Source: RGIG4079 sp045531405
GTDB taxonomy: Bacteria; Bacteroidota; Bacteroidia; Bacteroidales; Muribaculaceae
Length of the DNA: 64,000 nucleotides
Assembly (NCBI GenBank): GCA_045531405.1
Contig: JAZSDX010000028.1
Span: 1-64,000, forward strand
Reading direction: 5' to 3'
Shown here: positions 16,019 to 24,741 of the stretch, piece by piece
How positions within the stretch are numbered: the stretch's first letter is position 1
How the letters are laid out: each line of letters opens with the position of its first letter
Made by a program: the position numbers and the translations under genes
The notes under the pieces: generated by a model
What the model was told of the DNA's origin: nothing
The model's input: the letters and a program-made list of their open reading frames with translations, nothing else
Database searches by the model: none

Positions 16019-16792
16019 ATGATTGAAAGAAATGTTTCGAAAGGTATTATCAGTACCTATTTTAACAAGTTAGAAAGAAATTTAGACTTGGATGTTGCTA
16101 TTGTTGGTGGTGGCCCATCGGGTATTGTGGCGGCATATTATCTAGCAAAGGCAGGATTAAAAGTGGCTCAATTTGACCGCAAACTATCTCCCGGAGGTGG
16201 AATGTGGGGCGGAGCAATGATGTTTAATCAAATTGTAGTGCAAGAAGAAGCCATACATATTATCAAAGATTTTGATATCAATTATGAGAAATATGATGAC
16301 AATTTATATGTGATGGATTCGGTGGAAAGTACATCGGCATTGTTATACAAAGCTGTTCATGCCGGAGCAACGATTTTTAACTGCTATTCAGTTGAAGATG
16401 TGATTTTCAAAAATAATGTTGTGAGTGGCGTGGTTGTGAATTGGACACCGGTTTTGAGAGAGGGTATGCATGTTGATCCACTTAATATCATGGCAAAATG
16501 TGTGATTGACGGCACTGGGCATGATAGCGAAATGTGTCGCACCGTGGCTCGAAAAAATGGTATTCGCCTTGCCACTGATACCGGAGAAGTGATTGGAGAA
16601 CGATCATTAGATGTTATAGCCGGAGAGGAAGAGGTTGTAAATGGAACTAAAGAAATTTACCCAGGCCTTTATGTGTGTGGCATGGCTGCTTCAGCAGTTA
16701 GTGGCACTCCTCGCATGGGCCCAATCTTTGGAGGTATGCTCCTTTCAGGCAAAAAAGTTGCCGACCTTATCATCGCTAAACTCAAAGGTTAA
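16019..16792 (+). CDS. thi4: Thi4-type thiazole synthase (sulfide-dependent class)
   Basis: The 257-residue Thi4 family protein makes the adenylated thiazole from NAD and glycine. It has the dinucleotide-binding GGGPSG (30-35), LSPGGGMWGGAMMF and the C-terminal GTPRMGPIFGGMLLSG. Yeast Thi4 is a suicide enzyme that donates sulfur from a Cys in a CMDP context. Here the matching site reads HVDP (His151), as in archaeal sulfide-using, multi-turnover homologues. It takes the place of thiG/thiH/thiS/thiF, which are absent from this operon. Confidence 0.92.
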   Translation: MIERNVSKGIISTYFNKLERNLDLDVAIVGGGPSGIVAAYYLAKAGLKVAQFDRKLSPGGGMWGGAMMFNQIVVQEEAIHIIKDFDINYEKYDDNLYVMDSVESTSALLYKAVHAGATIFNCYSVEDVIFKNNVVSGVVVNWTPVLREGMHVDPLNIMAKCVIDGTGHDSEMCRTVARKNGIRLATDTGEVIGERSLDVIAGEEEVVNGTKEIYPGLYVCGMAASAVSGTPRMGPIFGGMLLSGKKVADLIIAKLKG

Positions 16793-16812
16793 AAGTGAGG
16801 ACAGTTCCCAAT

Positions 16813-17373
16813 ATGAAAATCATTGCAATAACACCACCTCATGTGATTGAAAATGAGGTGGTGGTTATTCGACGTTTGTTAGAAATAGGTGTCGATATAG
16901 TGCATCTACGCAAACTTCAATCCGAATTTGACAAGGTAGATGTTATTGTTTATTTGCATGAAATTTTATCGGCATTGACTATTGCTGAACGACGTAGAAT
17001 TATTATTCACGATTACCCTCAATTATATTATGAGTACTCGTTGAAAGGGATACATATAAACAAAAACATAACAAGTTTGCCCGAGGACTATACCGGGTTT
17101 AAGACACGATCGTGTCATTCGTTAGGGGAGATTCAAAAATATAAAAGCGAGTATGACTATTTGTTCCTAAGCCCTATTTTCGATAGTATCTCTAAGTTGG
17201 AATATAAATCCTCGTTTACTGATGCGATGTTGCAAAAAGCATCACATGAAGGAATTATTGATGAAAAGGTAATTGCTTTAGGAGGGGTAACTTTTGACAA
17301 AATTCCACATCTTCAATCCCTAAATTTTGGCGGTGTCGCAATGATAGGCGAACTTTTCAATATCGCAAAATAA
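16813..17373 (+). CDS. thiE: Thiamine phosphate synthase (ThiE/TenI fold)
   Basis: The 186-residue TIM-barrel protein joins HMP-PP to thiazole phosphate to give thiamine phosphate. Visible blocks are VHLRK (phosphate/pyrimidine side), RSCHSLGEI, FLSPIFDSISK and ALGGVTFDKI with the final GVAMIGELF. These match the Bacteroidota ThiE type. ATG 16813 is chosen over an in-frame GTG at 16795; GAGG lies about 12 bases upstream. It is the last gene of the operon. Its HMP-PP substrate requires a ThiD that is not intact here. Confidence 0.87.
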   Translation: MKIIAITPPHVIENEVVVIRRLLEIGVDIVHLRKLQSEFDKVDVIVYLHEILSALTIAERRRIIIHDYPQLYYEYSLKGIHINKNITSLPEDYTGFKTRSCHSLGEIQKYKSEYDYLFLSPIFDSISKLEYKSSFTDAMLQKASHEGIIDEKVIALGGVTFDKIPHLQSLNFGGVAMIGELFNIAK

Positions 17374-17701
17374 GGACGCTCAAACATGCTTATTTTATTG
17401 TAACATGTAAAAAATAAGGGTGTGATTTTATACTTATTATGCAAATGAGATTTAATACACTGAATAATAAATACTTATGGGTGTATTTTAATTTTGGAAT
17501 AGCTGTTTTATGAGCAATTTCATTTTTAAAGTGCAAAAAATAGGCATTTTTTTTTATTTGTCACTATGTAAAATAAGCTTTTGAAAGTGTTATTATTATG
17601 TATAATAAATGCAAATTAAGCATTATAAAATATACTTATTTTATCAACAATTGCATTTTAGTGTATTTTTTACTATTTTTGCATCGTTAAAATGTATGCA
17701 T
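17374..17701 (+). other. AT-rich intergenic region with promoter of the AAA ATPase
   Basis: CTTATTTT (17389-17396) and AAAATAAG (17411-17418) form a weak hairpin after thiE that may end the operon. Variants of ATGTAAAA(AA)TAAG recur (near 17404 and 17564) without a clear pattern. The only strong element is the promoter at 17651-17681. No gene is seen. Confidence 0.45.
17651..17681 (+). promoter_or_regulatory. Promoter of the DUF4143 ATPase
   Basis: TTG (17651-17653), 20 bases, TATTTTTG (17674-17681). It lies inside the 31-codon in-frame extension upstream of 17702, which supports the later start. Confidence 0.6.
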
Positions 17702-19156
17702 ATGAGTAAGTTTATTGTACAATTAAAAGAACAAATAACAAAAAGAATGTCAATCGACAATCCTTGGTGGAATACAAATGTGATTCCCTCTGATTATGAG
17801 CAAATGCCACCAAGAGCATATTTGCAAGAATTTTACTCTTTGGTATCAGATGTATCTATCAGAAGAGCAATTATTTTGATGGGACCTCGTCGAGTAGGAA
17901 AAACAGTAATGATATATCATACGATTAAGCGATTAATTGAAGATGGCGTTAATCCTCATAAAATCATTTATATATCGATTGATACCCCTATTTACAATAA
18001 TACCTCATTAGAAGAATTATTTGCTAATGCTCGTTATGCGTTAAAGCAAGAGAATGAAACCGAAGGCTTTTATGTTTTCTTTGACGAAATACAATATCTA
18101 AAAAATTGGGAGATTCATTTGAAATCATTGGTTGACACTTATCGCAAGTCTAAATTTATTGCGTCTGGCTCGGCTGCAGCTGCTCTTAAAATGAAAAGTA
18201 ATGAAAGTGGAGCCGGACGATTTACCGATTTTATGCTTCCCCCTTTGACATTCTTTGAATTTCTTAATCTACAAAAACTCAACAATATTATCATTGAAAG
18301 TCAATCGGGAGTTTCTCCATATGATACGATAAACATTGAAGAATTAAATCGACTATTTATTGATTATATTAATTATGGCGGTTATCCCGAAGTCGTATTT
18401 TCTGAAAAAATTAGGTCTAATCCTGGACAATATATTAAAAATGATATTATTGACAAGGTACTTTTGCGAGACTTGCCAAGTCTATATGGTATTACTGATA
18501 TTCAAGAACTGAATAAGTTATTTGTGCATATTGCCTTCCGTTCAGGAAATGAGTTTTCTTATGATACATTATCAACCGAGGCTGGCATAAAAAAAGAAGT
18601 GCTAAAAAAATATCTTGAATATCTTGAAGCAGCGTTTTTGATTAAGGTGGTTAATCGCATTGATCAAAACGCGAAACGTATGCAACGTGTCACATCGTTC
18701 AAAGTGTATTTAACCAATCCGTCATTGCGATGTGCATTATTTTCGCCGATTACGCCCTATGATGATTTTATTGGGAGTATGGTTGAAACAGCTATATTCT
18801 CACAATGGATTCAAGGTGGTAAAAGTGATTTCTATTATGCCAATTGGATTAAAGGGCGAGAACATGGAGAGGTTGATATTGTGTGGGTTGATACTATTAC
18901 GCAAAAGCCATTTTCGCTTGCTGAAATTAAATGGAGCGATAGGTATTTCGAGAAGCCGTTGGAATTGAAGTCTCTATTTAAGTTTTTAGAACGAAACAAA
19001 GGTATTAGAAAAATTATTGTTACAACTAAAACAAAGTTAGGGCAGAGTAATGTTGAAAATCAAGACTTGTTATTTATCCCATCGGCAATATACGCATATT
19101 GGGTATCAGACTTCCTATATCGCAATAAAAAACGTGAATTATTGATGTGTAATTAA
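17702..19156 (+). CDS. AAA ATPase with DUF4143 domain
   Basis: The 484-residue protein has an N-terminal AAA_14 ATPase (Walker A GPRRVGKT at 61-68, Walker B FYVFFDEIQ with Asp128/Glu129) and a C-terminal DUF4143 domain, which has a restriction-endonuclease-like fold (GEVDIVWVD and LAEIKWSDR near the end). Such proteins are abundant, lineage-variable accessory genes in Bacteroidales. Function is unknown. The longer ORF from 17609 would add 31 residues encoded across the promoter, so ATG 17702 is used. Confidence 0.88.
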   Translation: MSKFIVQLKEQITKRMSIDNPWWNTNVIPSDYEQMPPRAYLQEFYSLVSDVSIRRAIILMGPRRVGKTVMIYHTIKRLIEDGVNPHKIIYISIDTPIYNNTSLEELFANARYALKQENETEGFYVFFDEIQYLKNWEIHLKSLVDTYRKSKFIASGSAAAALKMKSNESGAGRFTDFMLPPLTFFEFLNLQKLNNIIIESQSGVSPYDTINIEELNRLFIDYINYGGYPEVVFSEKIRSNPGQYIKNDIIDKVLLRDLPSLYGITDIQELNKLFVHIAFRSGNEFSYDTLSTEAGIKKEVLKKYLEYLEAAFLIKVVNRIDQNAKRMQRVTSFKVYLTNPSLRCALFSPITPYDDFIGSMVETAIFSQWIQGGKSDFYYANWIKGREHGEVDIVWVDTITQKPFSLAEIKWSDRYFEKPLELKSLFKFLERNKGIRKIIVTTKTKLGQSNVENQDLLFIPSAIYAYWVSDFLYRNKKRELLMCN

Positions 19157-19173
19157 TAATATTGCTAACTTTG
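19142..19173 (+). promoter_or_regulatory. Promoter of the retropepsin-Sel1 gene
   Basis: TTG (19142-19144), 21 bases, TAACTTTG (19166-19173), 23 bases before the ATG. Confidence 0.6.
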
Positions 19174-19196
19174 TAATCTAACAAAAACATATACCA

Positions 19197-20711
19197 ATGA
19201 AAAGAATACTAATACTATTAATCCTATCACTTTTTGTTTGCAATATTAATGCTCAAAAAATAATTGAGTTAGAGGAAAGTCGTAGTGGAACATATAAAAT
19301 ATCTTGCAAGGTCAATGGGGCGAAAATGAAAATGATTTTCGACACAGGGGCGTCTAATGTTTCGTTATCGTTGAGTATGGCAAAATATCTTTTTGAAAAT
19401 GATTACCTTACTAAAGATGATTTTGTAAATGTAGGGAAAGCAACAATTGCAGATGGCTCAGTTGTGGATAATTTTATTATAAACATTCGAGAAATTGAGG
19501 TTGATGGAATTATTCTTAATGATGTTAAAGCATCTATTATTGACACACAAGAAGCACCATTACTATTTGGCCAATCTGCAATACAAAAGTTGGGGCGAAT
19601 TGAAATTCGTGGCAATCAATTAGTGTTGTTGGAGCATGGAGTAAAAGATGATAAGGCTGAATATAATGCTGAAGATTATCATCATGCCGCCATGCAAGGC
19701 GATGCAGACGCGCAGTATAAGTTAGGTTTGTGTTATTATAAAGGTTGGGGTGTTGTTCAAAATAGTATAGAAGCTGTTGGATGGCTTAAAAAATCAGCCG
19801 AGCAAGGTTATGCAAAAGCACAAGCAAGTCTTGGGTGGTGTTATGATAATGGAGAGGGTGTCGCAAAAAATCACACTGAAGCAGTAAAATGGTATAGAAA
19901 ATCAGCCGAACAAGGAAATGCTGATGCGCAAAATTTGTTGGGAGCCTGTTATAGTAATGGTGAAGGTGTTGCTAAAAATTATGCAGAAGCAGCAAAATGG
20001 TGGAGAATGGCTGCGGAACAAGGCCATGAAGATGCACAATTTAGTCTTGGTTGGGGATATTATAGCGGAGAAATATATCCCGATTCTGATGAAGCCATAA
20101 TATGGTTTAAGAAGGCAGCAGAACAAGGGCATATTGGTGCTCAATTTTACCTTGGAGTTTGTTATAGAAAGGGATATGGTGTTGTTAAAAATGATGTAGA
20201 GACGGTAAAATGGTATCGTAAGGCAGCAGAACAAGGAGATGCAGATGCTCAAAATAATTTAGCAGTAATGTACATGTTGGGACATGGTGTGGAAAAAGAT
20301 TTAAGGCTTGCTACAATGTGGCGTCGAAAGGCTGCAGAGCAAGGCGATGCATATGCTCAAAGGTGTTTAGGTGGATGTTATGAAGAAGGAAGAGGAGTTG
20401 AACAAGATTTTTCAGAAGCAATAAAATGGTATCGCAAAGCGGCTGATCAAGGAGATGAGTTCGCACAAGATGATATTGGGAGATGTTATCAGTATGGTAT
20501 TGGTGTTGCAAAAAATTATACTGAAGCGGTAAAATGGTATCGAAAGGCTGCTGAAAAGGGGAATCCATATGCTCAATATAATTTAGGATGGTGTTATGAG
20601 AATGGTATAGGTGTAACAAAAAATATAAAAATGGCCGTGAAATGGTATCGCAAAGCTGCAAAAATGGAGGTTCATGATGCAATAGACAGATTAAATGAAT
20701 TAGGTTATTAG
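19197..20711 (+). CDS. Secreted retropepsin-like protease fused to nine Sel1 repeats
   Basis: The 504-residue protein has a signal peptide (RILILLILSLFVCNINAQ), then a clan AA aspartic protease domain (about 21-145) with FDTGASNVSLS (Asp49) and a second hydrophobic-LFGQSAI flap region. Retropepsin-like domains work as dimers, so one DTG per chain is expected. Residues about 161-495 are nine Sel1-type TPR repeats of 35-36 residues (AEQGxxxAQxxLGxCYxxGxGV pattern). The fusion suggests a periplasmic processing enzyme guided by a protein-binding solenoid. It sits 40 bases after the ATPase but has its own promoter. Confidence 0.87.
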   Translation: MKRILILLILSLFVCNINAQKIIELEESRSGTYKISCKVNGAKMKMIFDTGASNVSLSLSMAKYLFENDYLTKDDFVNVGKATIADGSVVDNFIINIREIEVDGIILNDVKASIIDTQEAPLLFGQSAIQKLGRIEIRGNQLVLLEHGVKDDKAEYNAEDYHHAAMQGDADAQYKLGLCYYKGWGVVQNSIEAVGWLKKSAEQGYAKAQASLGWCYDNGEGVAKNHTEAVKWYRKSAEQGNADAQNLLGACYSNGEGVAKNYAEAAKWWRMAAEQGHEDAQFSLGWGYYSGEIYPDSDEAIIWFKKAAEQGHIGAQFYLGVCYRKGYGVVKNDVETVKWYRKAAEQGDADAQNNLAVMYMLGHGVEKDLRLATMWRRKAAEQGDAYAQRCLGGCYEEGRGVEQDFSEAIKWYRKAADQGDEFAQDDIGRCYQYGIGVAKNYTEAVKWYRKAAEKGNPYAQYNLGWCYENGIGVTKNIKMAVKWYRKAAKMEVHDAIDRLNELGY

Positions 20712-20731
20712 TATGATCACATAAAAACAAT

Positions 20732-20762
20732 CACCCCCGACACTCTCAGAGTGCCGGGGGTG
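20732..20762. terminator. Terminator between Sel1 and serA genes
   Basis: A 14-base GC-rich stem (20732-20745 with 20749-20762, one mismatch) sits between two convergent genes. Confidence 0.85.
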
Positions 20763-20788
20763 TTGTATAATAGGAGTGTTACTTTCTA

Positions 20789-21709
20789 TTATTTGTTTAC
20801 TTGGAAGCGGTTGATACCGTCGCGGAGGAATGCTACAGTTTGTTGAGCGGCGGCGATACCTGCGTTGATGTTTGCTTCGGCCGTTTGAGCACCCATTTTC
20901 TTAGGAGTGAAGAATACGCGATCACCAAATTTAGCTTTCAATTCTTCAGCACTATCGGGTTTGATGTCGGCAACATATTTAATGTCGGGACGTTCTTCGA
21001 GCGCTTTAGCAAGACCTTCTTCGTCGATAACTTCTTTGCGTGCAGTGTTGATGAGTACACCATTTTTAGGCATCAATTTCACTAGGTCATAGCCAACCGA
21101 TTTTTTAGTTTCGGCAGTGGCAGGAATGTGAAGTGACACGAATTGGTTAGTGCTATATAGTTCTTCAACCGAGTGGATAGGTTTAACACCTGCTTCGGTG
21201 ATAACTTCATCGGGGCAATAAGGGTCGAGAGCCGACACTTCCATGCCAAAACCTTTAGCGATGCGAGCCACATTGCGACCCACTTGACCAAATGCGTGAA
21301 TACCGATTGATTTCTCTTTGAGTTCGGTGCCTGATGTGCCATTATACATATTGCGAACAGCCATCACAGTCATACCAAATACCAATTCGGCAACAGCGTT
21401 AGAGTTTTGTCCGGGAGTGTTTTGAGCAACAACGCCTTTAGCTTTTGAAGCTTCGAGGTCGATGTTGTCGTAGCCTGCACCTGCACGAACCACGATTTTT
21501 AATTGTTTAGCAGCATCGAGCACTTCTTGATCGACAATGTCGGAACGGATAATCAACCCATCGGCATCGGCTACTGCGTCGAGCAACTCTTGTTTTGAAC
21601 TATATTTTTCGAGAAGGGCAAGTTCATAACCTGCTTCGTCTAGAACTTTGCGAATACCGTCAACAGCAACTGCTGCAAAAGGTTTTTCGGTAGCAACTAA
21701 TACTTTCAT
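20789..21709 (-). CDS. serA: D-3-phosphoglycerate dehydrogenase (short form, Lys type)
   Basis: The 306-residue enzyme oxidises 3-phosphoglycerate in the first step of serine synthesis. It lacks ACT and ASB regulatory domains. NAD binding is by GIHAFGQVGR (136-145); Arg224 (NTARKEV) is the conserved substrate Arg. The usual TPH catalytic His is replaced by Lys270 (TPKKMGAQT), the pattern described for type IIIK enzymes of Bacteroides and Entamoeba. The gene follows serC by 15 bases in one operon. Confidence 0.95.
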   Translation of the reverse strand: MKVLVATEKPFAAVAVDGIRKVLDEAGYELALLEKYSSKQELLDAVADADGLIIRSDIVDQEVLDAAKQLKIVVRAGAGYDNIDLEASKAKGVVAQNTPGQNSNAVAELVFGMTVMAVRNMYNGTSGTELKEKSIGIHAFGQVGRNVARIAKGFGMEVSALDPYCPDEVITEAGVKPIHSVEELYSTNQFVSLHIPATAETKKSVGYDLVKLMPKNGVLINTARKEVIDEEGLAKALEERPDIKYVADIKPDSAEELKAKFGDRVFFTPKKMGAQTAEANINAGIAAAQQTVAFLRDGINRFQVNK

Positions 21710-21724
21710 TGCGATAATATGTTA

Positions 21725-22792
21725 TTAGTGTTTTGCTTCAAATTCTTTCATTGCTGCAATAAGAGCATCTACGCTTTCCATTGGGAGTGCGTTGTAGATT
21801 GATGCACGGAAACCACCCACTGAACGGTGTCCTTTGATACCAACCATGCCTTTAGAAGTCGCAAATTCAACGAATTCTTTTTCTAATTCAGCATATTCGG
21901 GTTTCATAACGAAACATACATTCATGATTGAACGGTCTTCAACAGCAGCAGTACCTTGGAATAGTTTGCTTGAGTCGATTGCATCATAAAGTTTTGTTGC
22001 TTTTGCGATGTCAATCTTTTCAATTTCTTTCAAGCCACCGAGGCTCTTGTAATATTTGAGAGTTTGTAAAGCAGAGTAGATAGGCAACACAGGAGGAGTG
22101 TTGAACATTGACCCTTTCTTGATGTGAGTGCGATAGTCAAGCATTGTTGGGATAGCACGTTCTACTTTTCCAAGAGCGTCTTCCTTAACAATCACGATTG
22201 TAACACCTGAAGGAGCGAGGTTCTTTTGAGCTCCTGCATAGATTACATCATATTTTGATACGTCAACAGGACGAGAGAAAATATCACTTGACATATCGGC
22301 TACCAATGGTACAGGAGAGTCGATGTCTTTGCGTACTTCAGTACCGAAGATTGTATTGTTGGTAGTGAAGTGGAAATAATCAGCATCGGTAGGGATTACG
22401 AAATCTTTAGGAATGTATGAGAAGTTAGCGTCTTTAGAAGATGCTACAACATCAACTTCACCAAATAGTTTTGCTTCTTTGATAGCATTAACAGCCCAAG
22501 TACCTGTTTCAAGATATGCTGCTTTCTTTTTCAAGATGTTGAAAGGCACCATGCAGAATTGCATACTTGCACCACCACCGAGGAAAAGAACATGATAACC
22601 TTCGGGCACTTCGAGTAATTCTTTAACCATTTGTGCTGCTTCTTCGATAACAGCAGTAAATTCTTTGCTACGGTGTGACACTTCAAGGATTGATAAGCCT
22701 GTGTCGGCAAAGTTCAAAATTGCGTCAGCAGTATTCTTAATAGTGTATTCACTAAGAATAGAGGGACCTGCATAAAAATTGTGCTTCTTCAT
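21725..22792 (-). CDS. serC: Phosphoserine aminotransferase
   Basis: The 355-residue class V aminotransferase converts phosphohydroxypyruvate to phosphoserine. It opens with HNFYAGPSILSE, has FLGGGASMQF for cofactor phosphate binding, and Lys190 in YAGAQKNLAPSG as the PLP Schiff-base Lys. The C-terminal GHRSVGGFRASIYNA is typical. First gene of serC-serA, with a TAAATTTG box upstream at 22826-22833. Confidence 0.96.
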   Translation of the reverse strand: MKKHNFYAGPSILSEYTIKNTADAILNFADTGLSILEVSHRSKEFTAVIEEAAQMVKELLEVPEGYHVLFLGGGASMQFCMVPFNILKKKAAYLETGTWAVNAIKEAKLFGEVDVVASSKDANFSYIPKDFVIPTDADYFHFTTNNTIFGTEVRKDIDSPVPLVADMSSDIFSRPVDVSKYDVIYAGAQKNLAPSGVTIVIVKEDALGKVERAIPTMLDYRTHIKKGSMFNTPPVLPIYSALQTLKYYKSLGGLKEIEKIDIAKATKLYDAIDSSKLFQGTAAVEDRSIMNVCFVMKPEYAELEKEFVEFATSKGMVGIKGHRSVGGFRASIYNALPMESVDALIAAMKEFEAKH

Positions 22793-22825
22793 TTCAATTT
22801 TTTTGTTATTGTTAGTTTATGGTGG

Positions 22826-22833
22826 CAAATTTA
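22826..22833 (-). promoter_or_regulatory. -7 box of serC-serA
   Basis: TAAATTTG on the minus strand, about 34 bases before the serC ATG. No -33 match. Confidence 0.45.
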
Positions 22834-22861
22834 GTAATTTTATGTTGTATAAACTAACTTT

Positions 22862-22910
22862 TTGCAAGAAAAAGCGCCCTATTGTTGAGAAGTTTTTCCA
22901 ATAGGACGCT
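22862..22910 (-). terminator. Terminator of the sigma-factor operon
   Basis: A 12-base stem (22873-22884 with 22899-22910, one G-U) followed on the minus strand by a T-rich run lies just after the DUF4252 gene stop at 22919. Confidence 0.85.
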
Positions 22911-22918
22911 ATCTATTA

Positions 22919-23536
22919 TTACTTTTTTTGATTGACTAACTCTCCGACTTTATCAAGAGGAATATCACCACTCATTGAGATTATTGAGATCTCTTTATCA
23001 TCATCTACACTCATCAAAATGTAAGTAAATTTTTCACCGTTAGAATATCCATATATTGACACTTTTTCTCCCTCATCATTAATTCTTGCAAGTGTTTCAA
23101 GCTGATATGATTCAGCAACTTTTTTGACATAATTTCTTATTGTGTATAAAAATTTTTTATTTTCACAATCTATAATTTCAATTGAATTGAGGTTGCCAGC
23201 AATGGCACTAATACTGGGGTCTCCAATCATACTTGAACCAAAATGTTTCAGCATTGCACTCGAAATATATACGCTTGTTACTCCTTCATAATTTGATATT
23301 GCCTCAAATGATGGTGGAAATTTTTGGGCAATCGAAAATTCTTGAAGTCTTGATGCAAATTCATTGAATTGTTCTAAATCAACCATTTGAAGAGAGTCAA
23401 ATTGAAGTTTGTTCAATGAGTTTAACCCATATTTCTCCAAGCCTTTCCAATCAATATATATAGTATCTTGCCCTTTGATTGAAAATGTTATGGTAAATAG
23501 TGCAATTGCTGTGAAAAAATATTTTATTGTTTTCAT
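22919..23536 (-). CDS. Secreted DUF4252 family protein
   Basis: The 205-residue protein has a signal peptide (to about SIKG) and a DUF4252-like domain: YIDWKGLEKYGLNSL, a long helical middle, and a C-terminal beta segment YILMSVDDDKEISIISMSGDI. No lipobox is present. The function is unknown, but the family is regularly found next to ECF sigma/anti-sigma pairs. Its ATG shares a base with the stop of the anti-sigma-like gene, so the pair is coupled. Confidence 0.8.
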   Translation of the reverse strand: MKTIKYFFTAIALFTITFSIKGQDTIYIDWKGLEKYGLNSLNKLQFDSLQMVDLEQFNEFASRLQEFSIAQKFPPSFEAISNYEGVTSVYISSAMLKHFGSSMIGDPSISAIAGNLNSIEIIDCENKKFLYTIRNYVKKVAESYQLETLARINDEGEKVSIYGYSNGEKFTYILMSVDDDKEISIISMSGDIPLDKVGELVNQKK

Positions 23537-24231
23537 TATATTATATCTATTATAGTGTTATTAATGTCATTAATTGTTGCTTCGGTTTTGTTTATGCTTT
23601 CTTGTGCTTTGTTTAGTTTCTCGGAAAGGAGGAGCAATGCTTTTTCAGTATTTTCGTATGCAATTTGTTCATCGCTAACCGATTTAAGTTGATTTGTGCG
23701 AATTGTGCGATGTTTTTTTACATGTTTCTTTTTTTGAACAATTGTAGGTTTCGACTTTTCTTCATCATGCGATTGCTCTATATTAGAGTTGATAGATGGA
23801 ATAGTATCGGATTGCTCCTCTATTTCAATTGTGTCTTCGTCTATATCTGTGATTAACTCGATGTTTGGGTTGTTAATCTGTTGGTCAAACGATATGTATT
23901 TTACCCCAATGACAAACATGATAATCAAACTAACTGCAACTGATATGATACTAAATGGTTTTATCCAATTTCTATGATTCAGTTTTTCAGCAGAGTCAAG
24001 ATTATTGATGTGGATATTTAACCGATTTTCAAGGTCGTTTGGGATATCAATCTCAACGATACTTGTCGCTAAAGATAGGAATAGTTGTCGGTCAGCTTCC
24101 ATATCGGCAGGAATGTCGGTTGCCGTTGCAAAAAAATCGCACAACAATTGCTCCTGTTCAATGGATGTATCTCCATTGTAATAGGCTTCAAGAAGTTGAC
24201 GAATATTGTCTATTTTATATTGCCGTTTCAT
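23536..24231 (-). CDS. Anti-sigma-factor-like membrane protein
   Basis: The 231-residue protein has a cytoplasmic N-terminal region of about 85 residues, including LLEAYYNGDTSIEQEQLLCDFF as in short anti-sigma helices. One membrane helix follows (about 86-108, IKPFSIISVAVSLIIMFVIG), then a periplasmic acidic linker and a predicted coiled coil at the end (LLLLSEKLNKAQESINKTEA). Position straight after an ECF sigma gene supports the role. No classical ZAS zinc motif (HxxxCxxC) is seen. Confidence 0.72.
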   Translation of the reverse strand: MKRQYKIDNIRQLLEAYYNGDTSIEQEQLLCDFFATATDIPADMEADRQLFLSLATSIVEIDIPNDLENRLNIHINNLDSAEKLNHRNWIKPFSIISVAVSLIIMFVIGVKYISFDQQINNPNIELITDIDEDTIEIEEQSDTIPSINSNIEQSHDEEKSKPTIVQKKKHVKKHRTIRTNQLKSVSDEQIAYENTEKALLLLSEKLNKAQESINKTEATINDINNTIIDII

Positions 24232-24249
24232 TGTTGTGTCTATTTATAA

Positions 24250-24741
24250 CTAAATATGATTATTATATAATTCTCTCAATCTGCGACGACCTCTACTTAG
24301 CAGAGTCCTAACGTTAACACCCGTTAGCCCGGTGATTGATTCGATTTCATCAAGAGAACACTCATTGAACGCACGAAGTTGTAATACTTGCCGTTGTTGC
24401 TCAGGGAGTTTGCTCATTAAATGTGTGATTAATTGTAGCGACTCATGGTTGTCGGCTTGCTTGTCGCTATCGTCAGATATTAATAAGGTGTCCTCAGTAA
24501 CTTCGTTGATAGACAAGGTGCTGCGTCGTATTCTGTCGATGCAAATGCGTTTAGTAATAGTAACGCAATAGGCTTCGGGGTTGTCAATGTTCGGTAGTTC
24601 GTCGCGCTTTTCCCATAATCGGGTAAATGCCTCTTGCACAATATCGCTTGCGTCGTCACTATTGCGAAGAATTGTCATTGCGGTAACATACATTCGTCGA
24701 TAGTGTGGTAGCAAGAGGCGCTTAAATGCGCTTGAATCCAT
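24250..24741 (-). CDS. ECF-type RNA polymerase sigma factor
   Basis: The 163-residue sigma-70 family member has region 2 (DIVQEAFTRLWEKRDELP with the preceding RRMYVTAMTIL) and region 4 (LPEQQRQVLQLRAFNECSLD followed by the HTH ending LLSRGRRRLREL). Region 3 is absent, as in all ECF factors. It begins immediately after the stop of the secreted-protein gene upstream (24742) and is followed 18 bases later by the anti-sigma-like gene. Confidence 0.93.
   Translation of the reverse strand: MDSSAFKRLLLPHYRRMYVTAMTILRNSDDASDIVQEAFTRLWEKRDELPNIDNPEAYCVTITKRICIDRIRRSTLSINEVTEDTLLISDDSDKQADNHESLQLITHLMSKLPEQQRQVLQLRAFNECSLDEIESITGLTGVNVRTLLSRGRRRLRELYNNHI

Noticed and set aside
17374..17701. Recurring ATGTAAAA(AA)TAAG-like words as a repeat array
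   Set aside because: Too few, too AT-rich and irregularly spaced to call a repeat.
19661..20690. Regular repeats of about 108 bases considered as a CRISPR or DNA repeat array
   Set aside because: They are coding Sel1 repeats; units are diverged and have no spacers.
20311..20730. 139-codon minus-strand frame opposite the Sel1 repeats
   Set aside because: Repeat shadow (His/Leu-rich) of a clear solenoid protein.
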